Of a stretch of DNA of 64,000 nt, positions 1-10,722 are shown piece after piece. Positions within the stretch are counted from its first letter, which is position 1, and every line of letters starts with the position of its first letter. The notes under the pieces were generated by a model. That model was given only the letters and a program-made list of their open reading frames with translations, did not search any database and was not told where the DNA came from. This stretch comes from Arthrobacter sp. SPG23. GTDB taxonomy: Bacteria > Actinomycetota > Actinomycetes > Actinomycetales > Micrococcaceae. The position numbers were made by a program, and so were the translations under genes. The stretch covers positions 124,001 through 188,000 of the forward strand of contig NZ_JYCN01000028.1 in the NCBI RefSeq assembly GCF_000876655.1. Direction: 5' to 3'.

Positions 1-873
1 CAGCTGGCCGGCCAGGGCAAGCGGGTGCGGGTCCTGACCCGTTCCGGCAGTGGCCCGGAGCACGCGCTGATCGACAGATTGCCTGTGGACGTTTCCAACC
101 CCGCACCGCTCGGCAAAGCGTTCGCCGGAGCGTCGGCAGTTTTCCACTGCATCCACGGCTCCGCCTACACTGCGGAGGCCTGGCTGCGGGAACTTCCGGC
201 GGCGGAGGAGGCCGTGTTGGCGGCGGCCGGCGAGGCGGGCGCCGTCGTCGTATTTCCTGAGAGCCTTTACTCCTATAGCCGGCCGGACGCCGTGATGGCG
301 GAGGACAGCCCGCGGGAGGCGCAGGGCGGAAAGCGCGGTGTCCGCACCGCGCTGCTGAAGGCGCGTGCAGCCTCCCCCACGAATACCGTGAGCGTGGTGG
401 CGGGCGATTTCTTCGGCCCGCGGGTGCTGACCGCCCACGCCGGTGAACGCATGGTGCCGGCGGTGCTGGCCGGGAAGAGGATTCTGGTGATCGGCAGCGC
501 GGACCAGCCGCACTCGTTCACCTATGTGCCGGACCTTGCCGCGGCCATGATCCGTACCGCGCAGACGCCGTCGCAGTGGAACCGGGTGTGGCACGCTCCC
601 ACCGGCCCGGCCGTCACGCAGCGCCAGCTTGCGGCGGCCTTCGCGGAAGCGGGCGGGGTGCCCGCGCCCGCAATGGGCGCAGTGCCCGGCTGGGCCCTCC
701 GGGCCATGGGATTCTTTTCCGCCGGCACCCGGGAGCTGGCCGAGATGCTCTACCAGTTCGAGCGGCCCTTTGTGATGGATTCGCGGGCAAGCGAGGCCGC
801 CCTGGGGCTGCATCCCACTCCGCTGCCGCACGCCGCAGCGGCAACGGTCGCGTGGTGGCAGGCCCAGGGCTGA
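1..873 (+). CDS. NAD-dependent epimerase/dehydratase family protein (5' truncated)
   Basis: The frame is open from base 1. The codons before the first possible internal start (GTG at 25) read as the end of a Rossmann beta-alpha unit (QLAGQGKRVRVLTRSGSG), so the true start and the glycine-rich NAD(P)-binding loop lie upstream of the window. The visible 290 residues resemble extended or atypical SDR proteins: a P-E-S-L-Y-S-Y segment near residue 90, a GDFFGPRVL motif, and FTYVPDL followed by A-A-A-M-I, typical of sugar-epimerase relatives. Substrate is unknown. The next gene is convergent, 13 bp away. Confidence 0.8.
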   Translation, partial: QLAGQGKRVRVLTRSGSGPEHALIDRLPVDVSNPAPLGKAFAGASAVFHCIHGSAYTAEAWLRELPAAEEAVLAAAGEAGAVVVFPESLYSYSRPDAVMAEDSPREAQGGKRGVRTALLKARAASPTNTVSVVAGDFFGPRVLTAHAGERMVPAVLAGKRILVIGSADQPHSFTYVPDLAAAMIRTAQTPSQWNRVWHAPTGPAVTQRQLAAAFAEAGGVPAPAMGAVPGWALRAMGFFSAGTRELAEMLYQFERPFVMDSRASEAALGLHPTPLPHAAAATVAWWQAQG

Positions 874-886
874 GGCCGCAGCGCGC

Positions 887-3103
887 CTACCTGCGCGCGG
901 CACCCTCCAGGTCGGTCTCCAAGCTGCCCTCGTCGCCGCGCGAGCCGGCGAGCGCACGCTCGTCGTCCTCCAGACGCCCCGGCTTGCCGGGCCACCAGAT
1001 CCGCCGACCGAGGTCATAGGAGAGCGCCGGGACCAGCAGCGAGCGGACCAGCACGGTGTCCAGCAGGACCCCGAAGGCCACAATAAAGGCGAGCTGGACC
1101 AGGAACATGATGGGGATGACGCCCAGCGCCGCAAAGGTTGCGGCCAGGACAACTCCTGCCGACGTGATCACGCCGCCCGTCACGCCGAGGCCCCGCAGGA
1201 TTCCCGGCCTGGTGCCGTGCTTGAGTGACTCCTCCCGCACCCGGCTCATCAGGAAGATGTTGTAGTCCACGCCCAGCGCCACCAGGAAGACGAAGCCGAA
1301 CAGCGGCACGGTGGCATCAGCGCCCGGGAAGCCGAAGATGTTGTTGAACACCAGCGCGGAGACGCCCATGGCCGCGGCGTAGGACAGAACCACCGATGCC
1401 ACCAGCAGGACCGGGGCCAGCACCGAGCGCAGCAGCAGCATGAGGATCACCAGGATGACGGCGAGGACCACGGGGATGATGACGATCAGGTCGCGCTGGG
1501 CCGTGGTGTTGGTGTCCAGTGCCGTCGCGGTCACGCCGCCCACCAGCGCGCCGTCGTCGATCTTCTTGAGGTCCTCGCGGAGCTTCACCACCACGTTCTC
1601 GGCGTCGCCGGAGTCGGCCGCGTAATTCAGGGTTGCGTTGATGAGGACCTTGCCGTCGCGGACGCCGGGCTCAGCGGGGGTGCCGGGGGCTCCCGTGATC
1701 GGCACGCTGCCCTCCGCCAGGAGGTAGGCATCGCCGACGCCGTCGGTCGCCTTGGTCTTGTCCAGTACCTCCTGCGCCTTCGCTTCGTCGGCGACAATCA
1801 CCGCGGGGCTGCCGGAGCCGGCGTCGAAATGGCGCGCCAGGGCATCCTGGCCGTCCACCGCGTTGGAGGCGGTGAGGATGACGTCGGTCTGCGGCACCCC
1901 GTTGGCTTTGAGCTGCAGGATGCCTGCCGAGGCCGCAAGGAGCAGCAGCACCGAGGCGACCCAGACGGTCCGGGGCCGGCGGGACACCAGGGAACCGGTG
2001 GCGCGCCACAGCCCCTTCTGGCCTTCGAGGCCGGTGACGAACCGGGGTTCACGTTCGGCCTCGGGTACCAACTTGGGACGGAACGGCCAGAAGGCGGCGC
2101 GGCCCAGCAAAGCCATCAGGGCCGGGAGCAGCGTGAGGGCCGCAAAGAGCGAACACAGGATGCCGGCTGCGGCCACCGGGCCCAGCGCCTTGTTGGAGTT
2201 GAGGTCGGAGAACAGCAGGCACAGCAGGGCGATGATCACCGTTGCGCCGGAGGCCAGGATGGGCTCGAAGGACCCCCTCCAGGCGGTCAGGACGGCGGCG
2301 GTGCGGTTGGTGGTGTGGGTCAGTGCCTCGCGGAACCTGGCCACATACAGCAGTGCGTAGTCCGTTGCGGCGCCGATGACCAGGATGGAGAGGATGCCCT
2401 GGCTTTGGCCGCTGAGCTGGATCCAGCCGAGCTTGGCCATGCCGAAGACCAGCAGGATGGCCGCGCAGAGCGCGAACACCGAGGTGAAAAGCACTGCGAT
2501 GGGGAGCAGCAACGAGCGGTAGACAATCAGCAGGATGATGAACACGGCGGCAAGGGCCACGAGCAGCAGGATGCCGTCGATCCCGGCAAAGGCGCTCACC
2601 AGGTCCGCGGTCAGCCCCGCAGGACCGGTCACGAACGTCTGCATTCCTTCCGGTGCTGACGCCTTGACCTCGTCGCGGAGCTCCTGGACGATCTCCTTGA
2701 CCTCGCCCGAGGAGGAAATGGGGACCACAAACTGGACCGCCTCGCCGTCCTTCGACGGGATGGGCCCGATGACCGTGCCGACCGCCTGCAGTTCCTCCAG
2801 CGTGGACTTGAGGGCGGCAGCCTCGCCCAGCTGCGCAGGCGTGAAGGCCGAATCGCTCTCGACGACGATGACGGCCGGAATCTCGTCGGAGTCCCTGAAT
2901 TTTGCCTGCCAGTCCTGCGCCTCCGTGGCTTCAGCGCCGGAGGGAAGGAACGACGCCTGGTCGTTGGATGACACTTCGTCCAGCCTGCCGAAGGTGGGGC
3001 CGCCAACACCGGCGACGGCCAGCCAGGTCAGAACGAGCAACACGGGCACCAGCCAGCGGAGCCAGAACGGGACGCGCTCCCGGGAGCGGAGTTTGGGTTT
3101 CAT
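887..3103 (-). CDS. MMPL/RND family transporter
   Basis: A 738-residue polytopic membrane protein with the two-fold MMPL layout: an N-terminal membrane segment (about residues 14-33), a soluble extracytoplasmic loop, a block of five or six membrane segments, then the same arrangement again, ending in a charged tail. MMPL proteins export lipids, siderophores or hydrophobic compounds by proton motive force. The start is ATG at 3103, preceded by AGAAGGAACC. It is divergent from a MarR regulator, and a perfect palindrome lies between them, so substrate-induced derepression is likely. Substrate cannot be told from sequence. Confidence 0.88.
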   Translation of the reverse strand: MKPKLRSRERVPFWLRWLVPVLLVLTWLAVAGVGGPTFGRLDEVSSNDQASFLPSGAEATEAQDWQAKFRDSDEIPAVIVVESDSAFTPAQLGEAAALKSTLEELQAVGTVIGPIPSKDGEAVQFVVPISSSGEVKEIVQELRDEVKASAPEGMQTFVTGPAGLTADLVSAFAGIDGILLLVALAAVFIILLIVYRSLLLPIAVLFTSVFALCAAILLVFGMAKLGWIQLSGQSQGILSILVIGAATDYALLYVARFREALTHTTNRTAAVLTAWRGSFEPILASGATVIIALLCLLFSDLNSNKALGPVAAAGILCSLFAALTLLPALMALLGRAAFWPFRPKLVPEAEREPRFVTGLEGQKGLWRATGSLVSRRPRTVWVASVLLLLAASAGILQLKANGVPQTDVILTASNAVDGQDALARHFDAGSGSPAVIVADEAKAQEVLDKTKATDGVGDAYLLAEGSVPITGAPGTPAEPGVRDGKVLINATLNYAADSGDAENVVVKLREDLKKIDDGALVGGVTATALDTNTTAQRDLIVIIPVVLAVILVILMLLLRSVLAPVLLVASVVLSYAAAMGVSALVFNNIFGFPGADATVPLFGFVFLVALGVDYNIFLMSRVREESLKHGTRPGILRGLGVTGGVITSAGVVLAATFAALGVIPIMFLVQLAFIVAFGVLLDTVLVRSLLVPALSYDLGRRIWWPGKPGRLEDDERALAGSRGDEGSLETDLEGAARR

Positions 3104-3151
3104 GGTTCCTTCTGGAGGTCGCGAACGGAGTAGAATTTATTCCAGCATAGA

Positions 3152-3172
3152 TTATCTCTCTCATAGAGATAA
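3152..3172. promoter_or_regulatory. Palindromic operator between MMPL exporter and MarR gene
   Basis: A perfect 8-bp inverted repeat, TTATCTCT-CTCAT-AGAGATAA, sits 49 bp upstream of the exporter start in a locally AT-rich stretch. Size and position fit a MarR-family operator. Binding is inferred. Confidence 0.65.
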
Positions 3173-3324
3173 GTGCCAGACTAGCTTGTTTTGGAAATAT
3201 CCTCTCTAGCCGGAAATTACCGCCCGGCCGGGAAGCAGTGCCGGGCCGGCGGAGCACCGGGCTGAAGTAAGATCCTCAGGACGGCGGACGTGAAGAACAG
3301 CCCGGGAAACAGATGGAGGCAGGG

Positions 3325-3843
3325 ATGGCAGACGACGACGCAGTCCGCACTCCCGGCGGTCCCCCGGCGCTCGTGTTGCTGCTTCAGGAGTTCACGCTGG
3401 AAGCCAACCGCTATGTGGACACAGCAGGCGGACGGAATGACATGCACCGCACGGACCTGAACGCCCTTGCCGTCATCATGCGGCATGCCGCGAAGGGCAC
3501 GGTGGTCACACCCGGCGTCCTGCGGAAGGAACTCCATCTCAGCTCCCCCGCCACCACAGCATTGATCGACCGCCTGGACCAGTCCGGCCACGTGATCCGC
3601 GAGCGGCTGGGCTCCGACCGCCGGCAGGTCCAGCTCCGCATGACACCCAAGGCCTACCGCGACGGCGGCGCCATGTTCCTTCCGCTGGCCCGCCACATGG
3701 GCGCCGCGATGGCTGAATTCACCCCCGCAGAGCTTGAGGTGGCGGCACGCTTCATGGAGTCCATGACCCAGGCGACCATCCGCGCAGCCCAGGAAGCGGC
3801 CGGACCGGAAGCGGCCGGGCCGGCAGCGTTGGGGCCGGAATAA
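3325..3843 (+). CDS. MarR family transcriptional regulator
   Basis: A winged-helix regulator of 172 residues. The central part shows the MarR fold: an H-L-S-S-P-A-T-T-A-L-I-D-R-L recognition helix followed by a wing with G-S-D-R-R. I chose ATG 3325 because GGAGG lies 5 nt upstream; an in-frame ATG at 3313 has no such site. It is transcribed away from the MMPL exporter and probably represses it, and perhaps itself, through the palindrome at 3152-3172. The last 20 residues are Ala/Gly/Pro-rich and probably disordered. Confidence 0.88.
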   Translation: MADDDAVRTPGGPPALVLLLQEFTLEANRYVDTAGGRNDMHRTDLNALAVIMRHAAKGTVVTPGVLRKELHLSSPATTALIDRLDQSGHVIRERLGSDRRQVQLRMTPKAYRDGGAMFLPLARHMGAAMAEFTPAELEVAARFMESMTQATIRAAQEAAGPEAAGPAALGPE

Positions 3844-3904
3844 CCGCCCGATTTCCTCCCTTCGATTGCCGCGCATTTTCCCCCCGGAGCGGTAGCGTTT
3901 CCTT

Positions 3905-4720
3905 ATGAGTGCGCAGCAGCCTGAAGACGTGTACACGCACGGACACCACGAGTCCGTGGTCCGCGCCCATGCCTCCCGGACCGCGGAGAATTCCGCCGCG
4001 TTCGTGCTTCCTTACCTCGCCCCGGGCACGTCCGTGCTGGATGTGGGCTGCGGGCCGGGCAGCATCACCTGCGACTTCGCCGTCCTCGTGGCACCGGGAC
4101 ACGTCACCGGGCTGGACCGCTCCCCGGATGTCATCGCCCACGCCGCTGCCCTTGCCTCCGAACGCGGGGTGGAGAACGTCGAGTTCGTGGCCGGGAACAT
4201 CTACGACCTGGACTTCGACGACGAAACGTTCGACGTCGTCCACGCCCACCAAGTGCTCCAGCACCTGACGGATCCCGTGGAAGCCCTGCGCGAAATGCGC
4301 CGCGTGGCCAGGCCCGGGGGCATCGTGGCGGTGCGCGACGCCGATTTCCACGGCATGAGCTGGTACCCGGACATCCCGGAACTGGACGAATGGATGGAGC
4401 TGTACCAGCGCATTGCGCGCCGCAACGGCGCGGAACCCGACGCCGGGCGCCGGCTGGTCTCCTGGGCGCAAGCGGCCGGGTTTACGGACGTGGCACCCAC
4501 CAGCAGCAACTGGCTGTACGCCACGGGCCAGCAGCGCCGGTGGCAGGCACGGGTGTGGGGCGAGCGCGTACTCCACTCGGCCTTCGCGGACCAGGCCCTG
4601 GAATACGGCTTCGCCAACGCCGCCGACCTCGCCAGGATTTCTGCCGGATGGCACCGCTGGGGTTCCACAGAGGACGGCTGGTTCCTGATTCCCAACGGCG
4701 AGGTCATTGCGCGGGCTTAG
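3905..4720 (+). CDS. Class I SAM-dependent methyltransferase
   Basis: A 271-residue protein with the UbiE/BioC-type Rossmann methyltransferase fold. Motif I is V-L-D-V-G-C-G-P-G-S near residue 45. The acidic residue binding the SAM ribose is in GLDRSPDV. A motif IV-like F-D-V-V-H-A-H-Q-V-L-Q-H-L and a post-motif (R-V-A-R-P-G-G) follow. The C-terminal half probably forms the substrate cap. No biosynthetic partner lies nearby, so the acceptor is unknown. Confidence 0.88.
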   Translation: MSAQQPEDVYTHGHHESVVRAHASRTAENSAAFVLPYLAPGTSVLDVGCGPGSITCDFAVLVAPGHVTGLDRSPDVIAHAAALASERGVENVEFVAGNIYDLDFDDETFDVVHAHQVLQHLTDPVEALREMRRVARPGGIVAVRDADFHGMSWYPDIPELDEWMELYQRIARRNGAEPDAGRRLVSWAQAAGFTDVAPTSSNWLYATGQQRRWQARVWGERVLHSAFADQALEYGFANAADLARISAGWHRWGSTEDGWFLIPNGEVIARA

Positions 4721-5007
4721 GTTCGACACGTCCAATTACGGGTGTGGCGTGCTGGACCGCGTAGAGGTTGTCAGTGAAGCGGGCATTTTGGCCAGGACGA
4801 AACCGGGTACATGTCTGCCGGGGCTCATCACTACTTTGACCAGTACTCCGGCCACGATGACCTTCCGTGCACCATGACTCACTGGGTGCACTCAATGTTC
4901 GGAAAATGTGACTGAGTTGCCGTGTCTGCTCGGAAATCGCCGCACCCATTCCCCGCTGGCCCATCCGTACTTAGGATGCAAGAAGACCACCAGCGAGGAG
5001 AATCACC

Positions 5008-5571
5008 ATGCGCACATTGACGGCCGGCCTTTTCTACTCCGTGGACGGAGTAGTTGAAGCCCCCAACCTGTGGCAGTTCGACAGTTTCGACGACGAACTC
5101 GGCGCCGGCATGAACGAAATGATGGCCCGGGTGGACACCGGACTCCTGGGCCGGGTGGGTTACGAGCAGTGGGCGGGCTACTGGCCCGGCGCGGCGGCCG
5201 ACGCCGGGTTTGGCGCATTCATCAATCCGCTGCAGAAGTTCGTGGCCTCCAGGACTCTTTCGGGCGAACTCGAGTGGCAGAATTCCCGGCTTATGGACGC
5301 CCCGCTGGAGGAGTTCGTAGCCAATCTCAAGAACACCGACGGCGGCGAGATTGCCGTGTTCGCCAGCATCTCGCTGACCCGGCAACTCCTGTTCGCGGGG
5401 CTGCTCGACTCGCTGATGCTCATGGTGCACCCGGTCATTGCCGGAAGTGGGCGGCGGCTGTTCGAGGACGGGGATCCGGTGACGCGGCTGGAGCTGCAGG
5501 ATTCGCAGCGGACCAGCAAGGGGAACATGATCCTCAGCTACGGCGTCCGCCCCTCAGGCCAACACCCGTAA
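5008..5571 (+). CDS. Dihydrofolate reductase family protein (RibD C-terminal domain)
   Basis: A 187-residue single-domain protein of the RibD_C/DHFR-like superfamily, which binds NADPH. Features are FYSVDGVVEAP at the N-terminus, G-R-V-G-Y-E-Q-W (cofactor-loop region), and HPVIAGSGRRLFEDGD near the C-terminus, the family hallmark. AGCGAGGAG before the ATG gives a strong ribosome-binding site. Such stand-alone proteins are common in actinobacteria and mostly uncharacterised; true dihydrofolate reductase activity should not be assumed. The LysE gene starts 9 bp downstream. Confidence 0.85.
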   Translation: MRTLTAGLFYSVDGVVEAPNLWQFDSFDDELGAGMNEMMARVDTGLLGRVGYEQWAGYWPGAAADAGFGAFINPLQKFVASRTLSGELEWQNSRLMDAPLEEFVANLKNTDGGEIAVFASISLTRQLLFAGLLDSLMLMVHPVIAGSGRRLFEDGDPVTRLELQDSQRTSKGNMILSYGVRPSGQHP

Positions 5572-5580
5572 ACTGGATGG

Positions 5581-6204
5581 GTGCAACCCTCCCTTTGGCT
5601 GGCCCTGGCCGGCGCCGGCGTCCTGATCAGTTTCACCCCCGGAGCAGGTGCCATCAACACCATGAGCAACTCGCTGAACTCGGGCTTCCGGCGTTCCATC
5701 TGGGGGATCCTGGGGCAGCAGGCGGCGCTGGTGATCCACGTGGTGATCGTGGCACTCGGCGTCGGCGTCCTGGTGGCCAGCTCGCCCGTCGCGTTCAACG
5801 TGATCCGTTACGCCGGCGCCGCCTACCTCGTCTACCTAGGCATCCGCCAGTTCCTGCACAAGCCGGACCTGGACCAGGAGAAGGCGGCCGAGCTCCGGAA
5901 TGAACCGGCCGGGTCCATGTTCCGCCGGGGACTGTGGGTGAACCTGCTGAACCCCAAGGCCGTGGTTTTCTTCCTGGCCTTTATGCCGCAGTTCATCCGG
6001 CCGGAGCAGCCGCTGCTGCCCCAGTACCTGGTGCTCACCGCCACGGTTGTGGTGATCGACATTCTGGTCATGTGGTTCTTTTTCGCCGCCGCCGCCAAGT
6101 CCTTCCAGCGGTTCACGCACGATGCCCACGGGCAGAGGCTCCTGAACAGGACGTTCGGGGTGCTTTTCGTGGCCGTGGGCGTCATGCTGGCGCTGATCCA
6201 CTAG
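5581..6204 (+). CDS. LysE/RhtB family amino-acid exporter
   Basis: A 207-residue membrane protein with six hydrophobic segments. The N-terminal motif F-T-P-G-A-G-A-I-N-T is characteristic of LysE/RhtB exporters (usually PGP). A second family feature is G-L-W-V-N-L-L-N-P-K-A-V-V-F-F near the middle. It should export amino acids or homoserine-type metabolites by proton exchange. Start is GTG 5581; an ATG at 5577 is out of frame. It is probably co-transcribed with the preceding gene. Confidence 0.9.
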   Translation: MQPSLWLALAGAGVLISFTPGAGAINTMSNSLNSGFRRSIWGILGQQAALVIHVVIVALGVGVLVASSPVAFNVIRYAGAAYLVYLGIRQFLHKPDLDQEKAAELRNEPAGSMFRRGLWVNLLNPKAVVFFLAFMPQFIRPEQPLLPQYLVLTATVVVIDILVMWFFFAAAAKSFQRFTHDAHGQRLLNRTFGVLFVAVGVMLALIH

Positions 6205-6227
6205 GAGCGGGGCCCGCACGCCCAGGG

Positions 6228-6350
6228 CCGCAAGTGTCCGTTCGCAACTGTCCGTTAGCTGACGCCGGCCGTCATCGACTGAGGCAGCACGCGGCCCGGC
6301 CTGCAACGCGTCATGCGTCGCCGGCCGGGCCGCAACTGTCCCTTCGCGCT
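6228..6350 (+). repeat. Extragenic repeat family A (GCAACTGTCCGTTCGCGC), three copies
   Basis: Between the convergent LysE and Clp genes the motif GCAACTGTCCGTTCGCG appears at 6230 (one mismatch), 6244 (diverging after CCGTT) and 6332 (one mismatch), each close to GGCC. The same motif occurs at 9018, 9050, 44617 (inverted) and 44663. The last copy ends 8 bp before the Clp stop codon. Confidence 0.7.
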
Positions 6351-6358
6351 GCTCCCCT

Positions 6359-8937
<2,579 letters not shown>

Positions 8938-8955
8938 GTACCCTCCGTAGGTAAA

Positions 8956-8976
8956 GTTGAGTGCAATTGACTCAAG
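8956..8976 (-). promoter_or_regulatory. HAIR-type heat-shock operator (HspR site)
   Basis: On the coding strand of the Clp gene the sequence is CTTGAGT-N7-ACTCAAC, one base from the HAIR consensus CTTGAGT-N7-ACTCAAG bound by HspR in actinobacteria. It lies 19 bp upstream of the Clp start codon, where bound repressor would block transcription. Confidence 0.8.
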
Positions 8977-9013
8977 TCTCTAGCTATGAAGATTATTCCC
9001 GGTCCGGGGACGG

Positions 9014-9067
9014 GGCCGCAACTGTCCGTCCGCGCCCGCCCCCGGGGCCGCAACTGTCCGTTCGCGC
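9014..9067 (+). repeat. Extragenic repeat family A, direct pair spaced 32 bp
   Basis: GGGCCGCAACTGTCCG occurs twice with starts exactly 32 bp apart (GCAACTGTCCG at 9018 and 9050). The second copy extends to TTCGCGC and touches the stop codon of the acyl-CoA ligase (9067-9069). Confidence 0.75.
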
Positions 9068-10680
9068 TACTGCAGCTGGCCGTTTGCGGGGGTCAGCTTC
9101 CGCAGGTCCGCCTTCCGGATCTTGCCGCTCGCCGTCCGGGGCATCTCGTCCACGAACACCACCGACTTCGGTATCTTGTACCGGGCCAGCCGGCCGTCCA
9201 GGTGGGCCCGCAGCTGCTCTTCGCTCAGCTGCGCCCCTTCCCGCAGGAGCACCACGGCACGCGGCACTTCGCCCCACTTCTCGTCCGGCACGCCGATCAC
9301 GGCCACGCTGCCCACGGCGTCCAGCTCGGTGATGGCCTGCTCCACTTCGGCCGGATAGATGTTCTCGCCGCCGGAGATGATCATGTCCTTGAGCCGGTCC
9401 GAAATGAACACAAAGCCGTCGCCGTCCTTGTAGCCCATGTCGCCGGACTTGAACCAGCCGTCCGCGGTGTAGGAATCGGCCGTCGAGTCGGGCCGGTTCC
9501 AGTATTCGTGGATGACGTTGGGGCCCTTGATCTGGATCTCCCCGACCGTGCCAGGCTCCGCCGGGCCGGCGCCGGGATCAGCCAGGTCAGCGATCCGGAC
9601 GTCCGTGAAGAAGTGCGGCAGGCCTGCCGATCCGGCCTTGTCCCGGGACCGCGCCGCCGGGAGGACCGTTGCTGCAGGGGCGGTTTCGGTCATGCCGTAG
9701 CCGGTGCCGATCTGGAGGCCTCGGGACTCGTAAGCGGCGAGTACCCGCAGGGGAATCGCGGAGCCGCCGCAGGTGAGCTTGTTCAGCGAGCTGAGGTCCG
9801 TGGTTGCCCACGCGGGGTGTTCGCAGATGAGCTGATACGTGGTGGGGACCCCGCTCATGGTCGTCACGCGGTGTTGCTCGATGAGGGCCAGGACGCGGCT
9901 GGGGTCGAACCTGGATTCGAGGATGACCGTTCCGCCTTTGAGGAGCGTCGGCAGGACCCCCATATCAAGGGAGGCCACGTGGAACATCGGGGAGATCATC
10001 AGCGCGACGTCCGTGGAGGAGAAATCGAAATCCACGATGACGTTGATGGCGTTCCACGTGACGTTCCCGTGGGTAAGCAGGGCGCCCTTTGGGCGGCCCG
10101 TGGTGCCGGAGGTGTAAAGGATCATGGCTCCGTCGTCCAGTGCCACCGGTTCATCGATGGGGCGGTCCGCGCCGGACGCCACCACAGCCTCAAAGTTCTC
10201 CACTGCCGCCGCCGGCTTATCCGCTGCAGGGGCAGCACCGTCGTCGTGATTTCCGGTTTTGTGGTGATTTCCTGTCACAGGGACGTCGTCGACGGCGATC
10301 CGGCCACCCACCGCAGTCCCTGCCGCGCCACGGACCGCCAGGTCCGAGAGGCTCGCCGCGTGCACCAGCAGCACGGCGCCGCAGTCCTCCAGCTGGAACT
10401 GGATTTCCGGGGGTGCCAGCCTCGTATTGAGCGGGACGAAGATGGCGCCCAGGGTGCCGCAGGCGAAGAGCGTCTCCAGGAAGGCCGGATGGTTCTCCCC
10501 CAGGTAGGCCACCCGGTCCCCGCGGGCTACGCCGCGGTCACGGAAGGCGTTGGCAAGCCGGGCCGAGCGTTCCGCCAGTTGCTCGTAGCTGACCTCGCGG
10601 TCTCCGGCGATGATTGCTGCCTTGTTGCCCGACTTCGGGCGGCGCCGTTGCAGCCACGAGCCGATGCCAAAATTGTCCAT
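9067..10680 (-). CDS. AMP-dependent acyl-CoA synthetase/ligase
   Basis: A 537-residue ANL-superfamily adenylating enzyme that activates a carboxylic acid to its acyl-CoA with ATP. It has the P-loop Y-T-S-G-T-T-G-R-P-K-G, the A5 motif GYGMTE, the hinge region G-D-M-G-Y-K-D...D-R-L-K-D-M-I-I-S-G-G-E-N, and the C-terminal catalytic lysine in A-S-G-K-I-R-K. Residues about 125-170 hold a poorly conserved, Asn/His/Asp/Ala-rich insertion (G-N-H-H-K-T-G-N-H-D-D) absent from most relatives. It is the last gene of the catabolic operon and probably performs its entry step. The acid is unknown. Confidence 0.9.
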   Translation of the reverse strand: MDNFGIGSWLQRRRPKSGNKAAIIAGDREVSYEQLAERSARLANAFRDRGVARGDRVAYLGENHPAFLETLFACGTLGAIFVPLNTRLAPPEIQFQLEDCGAVLLVHAASLSDLAVRGAAGTAVGGRIAVDDVPVTGNHHKTGNHDDGAAPAADKPAAAVENFEAVVASGADRPIDEPVALDDGAMILYTSGTTGRPKGALLTHGNVTWNAINVIVDFDFSSTDVALMISPMFHVASLDMGVLPTLLKGGTVILESRFDPSRVLALIEQHRVTTMSGVPTTYQLICEHPAWATTDLSSLNKLTCGGSAIPLRVLAAYESRGLQIGTGYGMTETAPAATVLPAARSRDKAGSAGLPHFFTDVRIADLADPGAGPAEPGTVGEIQIKGPNVIHEYWNRPDSTADSYTADGWFKSGDMGYKDGDGFVFISDRLKDMIISGGENIYPAEVEQAITELDAVGSVAVIGVPDEKWGEVPRAVVLLREGAQLSEEQLRAHLDGRLARYKIPKSVVFVDEMPRTASGKIRKADLRKLTPANGQLQ

Positions 10681-10722
10681 GGCAAGTCCTTTCTAATTAG
10701 ACGGTAGTCCCTGGCGGCCGGA

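Noticed and set aside
3217..3936. Leftward open frame opposite the first MarR gene
   Set aside because: Translation is Gly/Cys/His-rich low-information sequence, and the MarR reading is clearly conserved.
4721..5007. Possible gene in the 287-bp gap before the RibD-like gene
   Set aside because: Short frames exist but have no ribosome-binding site or family resemblance; only the promoter of the next gene is expected here.
8986..10707. Long rightward open frame opposite the acyl-CoA ligase
   Set aside because: It mirrors the ligase on the other strand, its translation has no recognisable domain, and it starts inside repeat A. High GC gives many such frames.
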